NCBI GenBank assembly: GCA_012515235.1
Contig: JAAYYU010000110.1
Span: 1-64,000 of the forward strand
Direction: 5' to 3'
From: Candidatus Anammoximicrobium sp.
GTDB taxonomy: Bacteria > Planctomycetota > Planctomycetia > Pirellulales > Pirellulaceae
DNA length: 64,000 bases
In this document: piece after piece, positions 1-7,764 of the stretch
Layout: each line of letters opens with the position of its first letter
Numbering within the stretch: the stretch's first letter is position 1
Notes under the pieces: generated by a model
Database searches by the model: none
What the model was told of the DNA's origin: nothing
Seen by the model: the letters and a program-made list of their open reading frames with translations, nothing else
Position numbers and translations under genes: made by a program

Positions 1-1
1 G

Positions 2-30
2 CCGTGCCACACGGGGGCGCCGTGGCACGG
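2..30. repeat. 9-bp perfect inverted repeat (CCGTGCCAC / GTGGCACGG)
   Basis: Bases 2-10 (CCGTGCCAC) and 22-30 (GTGGCACGG) are perfect reverse complements around an 11-base loop. The hairpin lies 9 bases past the stop codon of the minus-strand ExbB-like gene, so it could end that transcript. No T-tract is visible on the minus strand before the window edge. The same CCGTGCCAC word recurs near 15677 and 23160, so a dispersed repeat family is an alternative reading. Confidence 0.4.
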
Positions 31-39
31 AGGACGGCG

Positions 40-1002
40 TTAGTGATCCGCTGGCGGAGGTCCGCTCTGCGCCTCGTCGGCCGCCGGCGGCGCGTCGGCT
101 TGCTCGGCCTGTTTAGGTCCGAACCGGACGCGACCCTCGAAACGCTCCACCAGCGGCATCAGGTTGAACATGAGTTCGTCGATTTCGTGAAACATGTTGA
201 TGATTCTCGTCTCGAAAAAGTGAGCGAGGATGGACGCCGGAATGGCCACCATCAAGCCGCCCAGCGTCGTCACCAGCGCGATATAGATGCCCTCGGCCAA
301 TTGCGTCGCCCGGTCCTGTCCGGGGGCCAGCAGGGTGGTCTGGTGAAAGGCCACGATCATGCCCCAGACCGTGCCGATCAGTCCCATCAGCGGCGTGACG
401 CCGGCGCACAGATTCAGCCAGCGCACATTGGCAAAGGCCCGGTCGGCTTCGCGATCGCTGGCTTCGGCCACCGCGTGTTCGATTTCGCTGTGCGGCCGCC
501 CGATTTTGACCAGCATGGCGCGAATCACCGCCGACGCGGCGCAGGGAAACTGTTGGCAGATCCGGTAAGCCTGGCGCGGATCGAATCCCGTCTGGCCGCC
601 GCTCAACTGGCCGAGTTGGCTGACCAGACCCTCCGGCACCAAGCGGCTGCGCCGCAGTGCCAAGCCGCGTTCGATCGCGAACACGACGCCCAGCAGCGAC
701 ATGAACGCAATCGGCACCATGAACCAGCCGCCGGCGACGAGCAGGCGGAAAAAGCTGATACCCTGGACGCGCGACGGGGCCATGCTGGCGGCCGTCGCGG
801 GTTCGGCCGCGGCGTCGTCGGCGGCGTCCGCAGTTCTGTCGGCAGCGGGTTCTGTCCCTGCCCCGCTGGGGCCGGCGACCTCTTGTTCGGCTTGTTGCGC
901 CCGAGCCTCGCAACACAAGCCTGCGAAAGCCGCCGTCACGAGCAGGGCGACCGCCAGGTGGCAGCAGATCGCGTGGCGCGGGTAAGGCGATGCGTAGAGC
1001 AT
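40..1002 (-). CDS. MotA/TolQ/ExbB family proton channel protein
   Basis: This 320-residue protein starts with a signal peptide or first membrane segment ending near EARAQQ, followed by an Ala-rich acidic linker. A membrane segment lies near residues 88-110 (GWFMVPIAFMSLLGVVFAIE). The family signature follows: the LNLCAGVTPLMGLIGTVWGM segment and a final pair of helices containing IALVTTLGGLMVAIPASI. Family members form the proton-conducting stator-like part of ExbBD/TolQR complexes, which energise envelope processes. No ExbD/TolR partner is visible here, though it could lie beyond the left edge. The gene is 94 bases downstream of the large TPR gene on the same strand, so the two probably form an operon. 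Family is clear; the exact system (Tol-Pal, TonB or other) is not. Confidence 0.88.
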   Translation of the reverse strand: MLYASPYPRHAICCHLAVALLVTAAFAGLCCEARAQQAEQEVAGPSGAGTEPAADRTADAADDAAAEPATAASMAPSRVQGISFFRLLVAGGWFMVPIAFMSLLGVVFAIERGLALRRSRLVPEGLVSQLGQLSGGQTGFDPRQAYRICQQFPCAASAVIRAMLVKIGRPHSEIEHAVAEASDREADRAFANVRWLNLCAGVTPLMGLIGTVWGMIVAFHQTTLLAPGQDRATQLAEGIYIALVTTLGGLMVAIPASILAHFFETRIINMFHEIDELMFNLMPLVERFEGRVRFGPKQAEQADAPPAADEAQSGPPPADH

Positions 1003-1096
1003 GATTCCCTTTCCTAAGACGTTCGTCAGGGACCGATACCGGCTGCGCTATTTGCGTGCCGCCTCGAGCCTGGCCGGGTGTTCGAGTCTCGGCCGA

Positions 1097-4000
1097 TCAC
1101 AGTTTGGACAATTCCTGCAGTCGGGATTTGGCTTGGGTGGCCAGTTCATCCTGGGGGTGTTTTTCGATCACATACTGGTAAGCCTGTTGGGCCTGTTTCA
1201 ACAGTTCGGCGCGAGTCGCACCTTGCGCGTCCTTGATTTGGACTTCGGCGCAGCGGGCGGCCTCGAATCCCGCCTTGGCTTGCCACTTCTTGGCTTCCGG
1301 TGTCGCCGCGTCGCCTCCGTAGCCGAACATCACCCGTTGGAAGTCCCGGTACGCCTCGGCAAAGTTCTTTTGGCTGAAGGTCAATTCGCCGATCATAAAG
1401 CGGGCGCGCGCGCCGACTTCGCCGCGCGACAGGCTGGCTGCCTTCTGATAGTCTTGCATGGCCTCCGCTTCTTTACCAGAGTTTTGTTTGGCCCTTCCCA
1501 ACTCGCAGTAGGCTTCCGGCAGATAGGGCGAATCCGGGTGCTCTTCAGGGATTTGGCTCAGCAACGCGATCGCCTGGTCCCATTTCTCGGTCTGCAGGGC
1601 GCTTTGGCCGCCGTGCAGCAGCGCCAGGATCTGGCTGACCGGCGAGGCCAGTTTGACGTTTCGCGTCGCCAGGTAAACGGGCAAGGCGTCGGCGTATTTT
1701 TCCAGGCGGAACAGGCACTCCGCCTTCATGAACAGGGCGTCGGCTGCCAAGGGCCCTTGGGGTTGATCCGTGGCCTGTTCGCCGAACTGGTCCAAGGCTT
1801 CCTGGTACTTCTTGTCCTGGAACAGCGACCAGCCGAGTTTGTAGGTCGCCTTTTCGTGCAGTTCGCCGGGTTGGCTTTTCTGTTTGGCGGCCGAGTAAGC
1901 CTTGGCGGCTTCCTCGTAGGCGGCCTTTTCATAGTGCGCTTCGCCGACGTGAAAGTTGGCTTCCGCCGCCAGCGGGCTGTCCGGATACTTGCCGGCCAGT
2001 TCCGCAAAGGCGGCGACGGCCTCGGCCTTCTTGCCGTCAGCGGGGACGGATTGGTAGGCCCAGGCCAGTTCGTACGCAACTTTGTCTGCCGCCGGATAGT
2101 CGGGGCGGGCCGCCAGCACCTGTCGGAAGGTCTCGGCCGCTTGGGCGAAGTCTTTCATCGCCACCTCGGCCAGGCCGCGTTCGTACAGCGCATCTGCCTT
2201 GTTCGCGGCCTCGCCTTGGCCGCTCAGATACGCGTCGATTTCCTTGACCGCTTCCTTGAATTTGCCGGCCTGGCGGAGGCACATGCCCAGGGCGAAATGC
2301 GCGTCGGCGGCCAACGCGTGCTGGGGGTGGCTTTGGATCAGGGCGTGGAACGTTTCGGCCGCTTCCGGATATGTCTTGCTCTTCAGTTGGGCCCAGCCCT
2401 TGCCGTACAGGGCGTAGGGCACGAACGGCGAATCGGCGGCGGCCGCGGCCACCGCGTCGTATTGGGCGATCGCCGTCTTGTGGTCGCCGGCCGCGTACGC
2501 AAATTCGCCGTAGCGATAGTGGGCCTGGTCCAACAGGCGGCTGTCGGGCCAGTCTGCGATCGCCCGCGAGATCGCCTTGATCGCCTCGGCAGTCTGATCC
2601 TGTTTGTGCAGGGCCCGCGCCAGATACAGCAGCGTTTCGTCGCCCTGTTTCCACTTCGGGCTGGCTTTCACGGCGGCCTGGAGAGCGGCGACGGCGCCGT
2701 CGAATTGGTCCAGGTAAAAGCGGCTGACGCCCAGCACGAATTGGGCTTGGGCCTGGTTGTCTCGATTCTTCAACTGGGTGACGACCGGCTCCAGTGCGGC
2801 GATCGCGTCGCCGTACTTCTTCTGCAGGTAGATCGCCAGGCCTTGACGCACTTGCCACGTTTCGCGGTCCGGGTGGTCCGCCGCGGACTGGGCCAAATCC
2901 GCGTACCGCTGCTGGGCCTCCGCGTGCTTGCCGAGTTGCAGATGGCACTCGGCCGCTACGTACTGCACGTCGGGAGTCAAGCGATGTTCGGGATGCGTCT
3001 TGAGGAAGCTGGCGGCGTGCTTCAGGGCGTCGTCGTACTTGCCCAACTCCAGGGCTCCGAAGGCCGCGTTGTAGAGGGCTTGAGCCGCCATTTCATGTCG
3101 CGGATGATCCGCGGCGATTTTCAGGTACAGCGAGACAGCTTCCGGACGCGATTTCGGCAGCTCGTACAGCGCGTCGGCCTGGTCCATCTGCAAGTTCACC
3201 AGGAAGGGACCCTCGTCCGCAGCAGCCAGTACCCGCTTGGCCAAGTCGACGGCCTGCTGCGGCTGTTTATCCCGCAGGTAGATGCGGCACAGCCAATGCG
3301 CGGCTTCGTCGCGGCCCGCGGACGGGGCGTCCGCCGCTTTCTGCAGCCACTTGGCAGCCTCCGGGAATTGCTCCGCCCGGTAATAGCATCGGCCGGCGGA
3401 CAGGGCGGCCTCGGCAGCATCGACCGACCGGGTGAATTCCGTCGCCACGCGGGCGTACAGTGCGGCGGCTTCCGCGAACTTGTCCAGTTTCGCCAGGCAG
3501 AACGCCTGGCGGTTCAGGGCGTGATCGACCGAGCCGAAGCCCTGGACCTTGGCGACCTCGGCGAACATCTTCTCCGCGGCGGCGAAATTGCCGGCCTGCA
3601 GCACGGTCTCCGCCCTGCGCATCCGCACTTCGTGGGCCAGGTCGTGCTGAGGGAATTCCTCCAGAAACAGATCGTACGCCCGGCCGGCGTCCGGGTATTG
3701 GGCCAGTTCTTCGCGCGTCACGCCGAGGGCGTACAGCACGTCGGCGCGGAGCGGCGATTTTGGGTACTTCTTGACCAGTCGGTCGTAGGCCGCCACGGCT
3801 TCCTTTTTCTTGCCCTGCTTGTATTCCGCCTCGCCCCAGAAGAAGAGCGTCTGCTCCGCGTGCTTGCTGTCCGGGAACTTCTTGACCAGTTCCGCGAACG
3901 TTGCGGCCGCTTGGGCGTAGGCGCCTTCGACGTTTTGCCCGCCCAGCGAATACTGGGACCAGCCCAGGTTCAGATAGGCGTCCTCGAGCGAGTCGAATTT

Positions 4001-4342
4001 GGGATGGTTTCGCACGACCGCCTCGAATGCGGCGGCGGCCTTGTCGAAGTGTTTCAACTGCAGCTGGCAGACGCCCAGATAGTGCTGTGCCTTGGCCGCG
4101 AGCGGATCTTGCGGAAATTTTTTCAGGAAACTTTCCCATTCCTCGGCCGCCAAATCAAACGCGCCGTTGTTTTGATAGCTGGCGGCGTCCGCATACTGAT
4201 TGAGTGCTTCCTGCGGCGAGTTGGCGGGCTTGGCCGCCTCGGCCCCCCGGACCAACTCGGCCGCCATGCCTGTCAGAGACGCGGCCAGAATCGCCCCGGC
4301 GACGAAACACGTCCAGCCATACAATTTCCTGCTTGGTGTCAT
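1097..4342 (-). CDS. large secreted tetratricopeptide repeat protein
   Basis: I chose the ATG at 4342, which gives about 1081 residues, because GGGGAGGAAGGG stands directly before it. A further upstream start would add 30 unlikely residues. Residues 1-28 (MTPSRKLYGWTCFVAGAILA and following) are a signal peptide or anchor. Almost all the rest is TPR-type helical pairs with recurring YxxGxxxxxxGxxxEA patterns and FPxxPLAxxA spacers, resembling YbgF/CpoB and BamD-type TPRs but repeated more than twenty times. Such proteins are periplasmic scaffolds. The partner is probably the ExbB-like protein encoded next, as CpoB pairs with TolQRA in other bacteria. That link is inference from position. No catalytic domain is visible. 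Confidence 0.85.
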   Translation of the reverse strand: MTPSRKLYGWTCFVAGAILAASLTGMAAELVRGAEAAKPANSPQEALNQYADAASYQNNGAFDLAAEEWESFLKKFPQDPLAAKAQHYLGVCQLQLKHFDKAAAAFEAVVRNHPKFDSLEDAYLNLGWSQYSLGGQNVEGAYAQAAATFAELVKKFPDSKHAEQTLFFWGEAEYKQGKKKEAVAAYDRLVKKYPKSPLRADVLYALGVTREELAQYPDAGRAYDLFLEEFPQHDLAHEVRMRRAETVLQAGNFAAAEKMFAEVAKVQGFGSVDHALNRQAFCLAKLDKFAEAAALYARVATEFTRSVDAAEAALSAGRCYYRAEQFPEAAKWLQKAADAPSAGRDEAAHWLCRIYLRDKQPQQAVDLAKRVLAAADEGPFLVNLQMDQADALYELPKSRPEAVSLYLKIAADHPRHEMAAQALYNAAFGALELGKYDDALKHAASFLKTHPEHRLTPDVQYVAAECHLQLGKHAEAQQRYADLAQSAADHPDRETWQVRQGLAIYLQKKYGDAIAALEPVVTQLKNRDNQAQAQFVLGVSRFYLDQFDGAVAALQAAVKASPKWKQGDETLLYLARALHKQDQTAEAIKAISRAIADWPDSRLLDQAHYRYGEFAYAAGDHKTAIAQYDAVAAAAADSPFVPYALYGKGWAQLKSKTYPEAAETFHALIQSHPQHALAADAHFALGMCLRQAGKFKEAVKEIDAYLSGQGEAANKADALYERGLAEVAMKDFAQAAETFRQVLAARPDYPAADKVAYELAWAYQSVPADGKKAEAVAAFAELAGKYPDSPLAAEANFHVGEAHYEKAAYEEAAKAYSAAKQKSQPGELHEKATYKLGWSLFQDKKYQEALDQFGEQATDQPQGPLAADALFMKAECLFRLEKYADALPVYLATRNVKLASPVSQILALLHGGQSALQTEKWDQAIALLSQIPEEHPDSPYLPEAYCELGRAKQNSGKEAEAMQDYQKAASLSRGEVGARARFMIGELTFSQKNFAEAYRDFQRVMFGYGGDAATPEAKKWQAKAGFEAARCAEVQIKDAQGATRAELLKQAQQAYQYVIEKHPQDELATQAKSRLQELSKL

Positions 4343-4552
4343 CCCTTCCTCCCCTAATTTCCAGCTGGGACTGCAACGGTCAACTGCTACAAGTCTACCG
4401 GTCCGTCCGAGAAGCGAAAAGGTAGCGACCAAAGAGGGAATCCGTCCTGAGCGGGGATTGATTGTGCGTTTCGTCGGCAGATGCTATCGTATTGGGGGCT
4501 GTTCCTGACACGGCAAGCAAACCTTATCTCGCGTCCGAGCGTAGTACCTGCT

Positions 4553-5617
4553 ATGCACGATCACGCTAGTTGGAGTTTCGGTTTTGGCCGCTGGAGCGGA
4601 GTTCATGTGCGGGTGCACATGTTCTTCTTCCTGTTTGCCGCCTTTACCTGCTATCTCAGTTGGCAGGAAGGCCGGTCAGCCGGTTCGCCCCAGGTGGACC
4701 ATTTGGCGATCTGCGGCCTGGGCGTCTTGTTCGCCAGCGTGTTGTTGCATGACCTGGGCCATTTGTGGGCCGCCCGGAAGCTGGGCGGCCGGATGGAGCA
4801 GTTGGTCCTGGCGCCTTGGGGCGGCGTAGCCACCGTGCGCGGGATTGCGGACCCTGGGGCCGAACTGCTGGCTCACCTGGCCGGACCGGCGGCACACGTC
4901 GTGGTATGCCTGCTATCGGCTCCGTTGCTGGTGGGAGCTGCGGGCAATCTCCAGGGCCTGCTCAACCCGCTGGCCCCGGAACAACTGACCGTGGGCACGA
5001 CGGCCTTGAAAATGGTCAAGCTGGCCTTCTGGGTCAATTGGACTCTCCTGCTGGTGAACCTGTTGCCGGTATTTCCCTTTGACGGTGGCAGTGCGCTCCG
5101 CGCAGCCATCCTGGCCAAATGGCCCGGTCTGGGACGTCTCGGCGTTTCTTGGTTGGTAGCGGGCTTGGCCAAAGCCGCCGTGATCGGGGCCGCCGTCTTG
5201 ATCGTCGTGCTGCCCTTCGACGACTCGTACGGTCCCGTGCCGATGCGGTTCGCACTGATCCTGCTGTGCATCTTCCTGTACTTCAGCGCTCAGCACGAGG
5301 AGCGGCGGGCAGCAGCCGAGGAAGCGGACATGCAGGACCTGTTCGCCTCTTCCGACTTACCTGCCAACTTATCCACCCTCGAGCACAGCCTTGAAAGCCA
5401 CGAGGATGCCGCCGGGCCGCTCCAGCGATGGCGCGAGCGCCGCCGCGAACTGAGGTTGCGCCGCCAGCAGGCGTTGGAGGCCGAAGAGGAACGCTCCGTC
5501 GACCAGATTCTCGAACGCTTGCACCAGCACGGCATGGGGGCCCTCTCGCCCGAGGACCGTGCGCTGCTGGACCGCGTGAGCGCCCGCTATCGCAACCGTC
5601 TGAGTCACCGATCGTAG
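4553..5617 (+). CDS. site-2-protease-like (M50) membrane metalloprotease
   Basis: The protein has 354 residues from ATG 4553 (MHDHASWSFGFGRW); an upstream in-frame ATG at 4481 would add an unconvincing 24-residue leader. The metal site is H66-D67-L-G-H70 in the first helix pair. This matches the family HExxH except that the catalytic Glu is Asp. The second motif, NLLPVFPFDGG (169-179), supplies the third ligand Asp177. Several hydrophobic helices surround these motifs, and the final third is a charged, coiled-coil-like cytosolic tail rich in Arg and Glu. M50 enzymes cut transmembrane anchors of regulators. The Glu-to-Asp change could lower or alter activity. The gene is divergent from the TPR gene and stands alone. 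Substrate is unknown. Confidence 0.85.
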   Translation: MHDHASWSFGFGRWSGVHVRVHMFFFLFAAFTCYLSWQEGRSAGSPQVDHLAICGLGVLFASVLLHDLGHLWAARKLGGRMEQLVLAPWGGVATVRGIADPGAELLAHLAGPAAHVVVCLLSAPLLVGAAGNLQGLLNPLAPEQLTVGTTALKMVKLAFWVNWTLLLVNLLPVFPFDGGSALRAAILAKWPGLGRLGVSWLVAGLAKAAVIGAAVLIVVLPFDDSYGPVPMRFALILLCIFLYFSAQHEERRAAAEEADMQDLFASSDLPANLSTLEHSLESHEDAAGPLQRWRERRRELRLRRQQALEAEEERSVDQILERLHQHGMGALSPEDRALLDRVSARYRNRLSHRS

Positions 5618-5820
5618 CAGATCCTCCAATTCGCCTCTTTCCGCCGGAAAAGCGGCGGTTCCGCCTGCTTTGCGGGCCGATGACAGAGGTGACGACGGTT
5701 GTGTCGGCGGATTTGCCGGACTTCCAAGGGGACGCCGGGCACGACGGTTTGCCTGCCGCCAGATCGCAACCTAGCTTGCAGTAAGCAGGCGCCTGCGCGA
5801 CGCGACAGGAGTCCATCCTG

Positions 5821-6798
5821 GTGCGCCCTCTCCCTACCTTACCCCTGAACCCGGTCAGTGACATGCTTTCCGCCTCTGCGAAAGCCGCGGTTTGCGACGG
5901 CGAGTCCGCCGACGTGCATCCGCCTGTGCTGCCGGAGGGCTGCGATTCCACCGCAGTTCCGTCCGAACCAGAAGGGCTTTCCTGGCACTTGTGGCAAGCG
6001 GATCAGCGGTCGGCGGAACAGCAGGACAGCGATCCGCTGGCCGAACTCTCGCTCTGCCTGGCATGCACTGCCGAAGCCCATCGCCGACACCGCTGGCCGG
6101 ACGCGATTGACGCGGCGAGCGACGAAGAACCTTCGCGAATCGCCTTTACGCCGACGGCCTGCTGCGATTTTGGGCTGCGGTACGCCAACCCGATTCGCTT
6201 GGCCGGAGTATTGCACGACATGACCTCCGCCATCGACCGGAAGGACCCGTACACCTGCGGGCACAGCGACCGCGTCGCTCGGCTGGCGGTGCAACTGGCC
6301 AAAGAACTGGGCTGGCGATTGGACCAACTGGTGGTCGTCCACTTGGCCGGACTGTTGCACGACATCGGCAAGATCGGCGTCCAGGCGGAGATCCTCCGCA
6401 AGCCGGCCAGTTTGACGCCGGAGGAATACGAGCAAGTCAAATCGCATCCGCGGCTGGGACATGAGATCCTGCTGGACGTCGATCCCCTCAGGCAGGTGCT
6501 GCCGGCCGTGTTGCATCATCACGAACACTGGGACGGCAGCGGATATCCGAGCGGTCTGGCGGGCGACGAGATTCCGGACATCGCCCGCATCGTGGCGGTG
6601 GCCGACGCCTACGACGCCATGACCAGCGAGCGTCCGTACCGCGGCAGTCTGCCGCGAAGCGAAGTCCGCCGCATTTTTCTGGAGGGGCTGGGCCGTCACT
6701 GGGATCCGCAGGTCCTGAACGCTTTTTTGAAAGCGGAGCCCTGTTTTCACTGCAGCCCCCTCATGGCGCTGCCCGCCTCGGCGGATACAATCCGCTGA
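5821..6798 (+). CDS. HD-GYP domain protein, probable cyclic-di-GMP phosphodiesterase
   Basis: The GTG at 5821 is preferred because AGGAG at 5807-5811 lies nine bases upstream; an ATG at 5863 is the alternative. Length is 325 residues. The N-terminal 120 residues show no recognised domain. The C-terminal half is a full HD-GYP domain: the HD pair is at H180-D181 in LLHDIGKIG, the downstream HHEHWDGSGYP motif is at 233-243, and VADAYDAMTSERPYR follows. HD-GYP proteins hydrolyse cyclic-di-GMP with two or three bound metals. No receiver or membrane segment is present, so it is a soluble protein with an unassigned input region. The next gene starts 12 bases after the stop. Confidence 0.9.
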   Translation: MRPLPTLPLNPVSDMLSASAKAAVCDGESADVHPPVLPEGCDSTAVPSEPEGLSWHLWQADQRSAEQQDSDPLAELSLCLACTAEAHRRHRWPDAIDAASDEEPSRIAFTPTACCDFGLRYANPIRLAGVLHDMTSAIDRKDPYTCGHSDRVARLAVQLAKELGWRLDQLVVVHLAGLLHDIGKIGVQAEILRKPASLTPEEYEQVKSHPRLGHEILLDVDPLRQVLPAVLHHHEHWDGSGYPSGLAGDEIPDIARIVAVADAYDAMTSERPYRGSLPRSEVRRIFLEGLGRHWDPQVLNAFLKAEPCFHCSPLMALPASADTIR

Positions 6799-6810
6799 GG
6801 ACGATTTGCC

Positions 6811-7269
6811 ATGCGCAGCGAAGCAGTCAAGGCCACTCAGGAAAACTCCGCGCCCGCCGAACGCCGCCGGCTGCGTAATGGCCGAGCGGTGAACATCGCC
6901 CTGCGCACGGCGCACATCGGCGTGACGGGCGTGTTGTGCGGCGGGCACGTGTTCGGCATCTCGCCCGAACTGCTGAAGATCTGGCTGTGCGCCGCGATCG
7001 CGACCGGGGGCTTGCTGGCGGTGGTCGAGGCCTTTCCCCACGTCCGCTGGCTGGCGGAGGGCCGGGGCCTGTTCGTCCTGACCAAGTTGGCGTTGTTGTG
7101 TCTGATTCCCGTTCTGTGGGAGTGTCGAGTGCTGATCCTGGCTGTGGTGGTCGTCCTGGCCTCCGTCGGTTCGCACATGCCCGCCCGGTTCCGCTATTAC
7201 TCCGTGTGGCACGGCCGCATGGTGGACGATCACCAGTCGCCCCGAGTTGATCCTCGCCCGACACGGTGA
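6811..7269 (+). CDS. small multi-pass membrane protein of unknown function
   Basis: This 152-residue protein begins 12 bases after the HD-GYP gene, so the two are probably co-transcribed. It has a basic N-terminal tail followed by four likely membrane segments, near residues 30-50, 55-72, 88-105 and 108-122. It ends with SHMPARFRYYS and a short hydrophilic tail. I do not recognise a family. The spacing of helices resembles small CopD-like or DoxX-like proteins, but no diagnostic residue supports either. The tail runs close to repeat array 1. Confidence 0.6.
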   Translation: MRSEAVKATQENSAPAERRRLRNGRAVNIALRTAHIGVTGVLCGGHVFGISPELLKIWLCAAIATGGLLAVVEAFPHVRWLAEGRGLFVLTKLALLCLIPVLWECRVLILAVVVVLASVGSHMPARFRYYSVWHGRMVDDHQSPRVDPRPTR

Positions 7270-7339
7270 CGTGCTGGCCTTTGATTTCCATCCGGCAGGT
7301 CCAACGTCTTGCCACTGACCTGCCTGGACGGACATCTTC

Positions 7340-7675
7340 GGCCACCACGCTGCTTGCCAGCGTGGAGTCATGTTCAGAACCAGCCGTCGTGGCCGCCCCG
7401 CGAGTTCTTCCTCTTCGGCCACCACGCTGCTTGCCAGCGTGGAGCCATGTTCAGAACCAGCCGCCGTGGCCGCCCCGCGAGTTCTTCCTCTTCGGCCACC
7501 ACGCTGCTTGCCAGCGTGGAGCCATGTTCAGAACCAGCCGCCGTGGCCGCCCAATGCGTCCGGCATCTTGAACACCGCTCCACGCTGGCGAGCAGCGTGG
7601 TGGCGAAGAAGCCGATTTCGCGGACGTCTCTGGTCTTGAACACCGCTCCACGCTGGCGAGCAGCGTGGTGGCGAA
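7340..7675. repeat. hairpin repeat array 1 (five copies, two orientations)
   Basis: Five copies of a 21-base hairpin, CCACGCTG, a five-base loop, CAGCGTGG, start at 7345, 7422, 7499, 7580 and 7648. The first three have loop CTTGC and sit in near-identical 77-base tandem units that include a conserved GTTCAGAACCAGCCG stretch. The last two have loop GCGAG, are inverted relative to the first three, and sit in a 68-base unit preceded by TTGAACACCGCT. The intervals between hairpins are themselves conserved, unlike CRISPR spacers. The array fills the space between two genes that converge here (7269 and 7765). Related arrays lie at 29186 and 53206. Bases 7270-7339 and 7676-7764 hold no gene. Confidence 0.9.
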
Positions 7676-7764
7676 GGGGATGCCATCCTCGCAAAGTCGT
7701 CGCAGTGTTTTTGTCTTGCCGGCAAGAGACCTCGTCCTGGTGCACACACCGTCCAGATGTTCTT

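Noticed and set aside
1001..4357. Plus-strand open frame of about 1118 codons opposite the TPR gene
   Set aside because: It is antisense to a protein with clear signal peptide, ribosome binding site and regular TPR periodicity. Its own translation is Leu/Gly/Arg-rich without domains, as expected of a GC-rich shadow.
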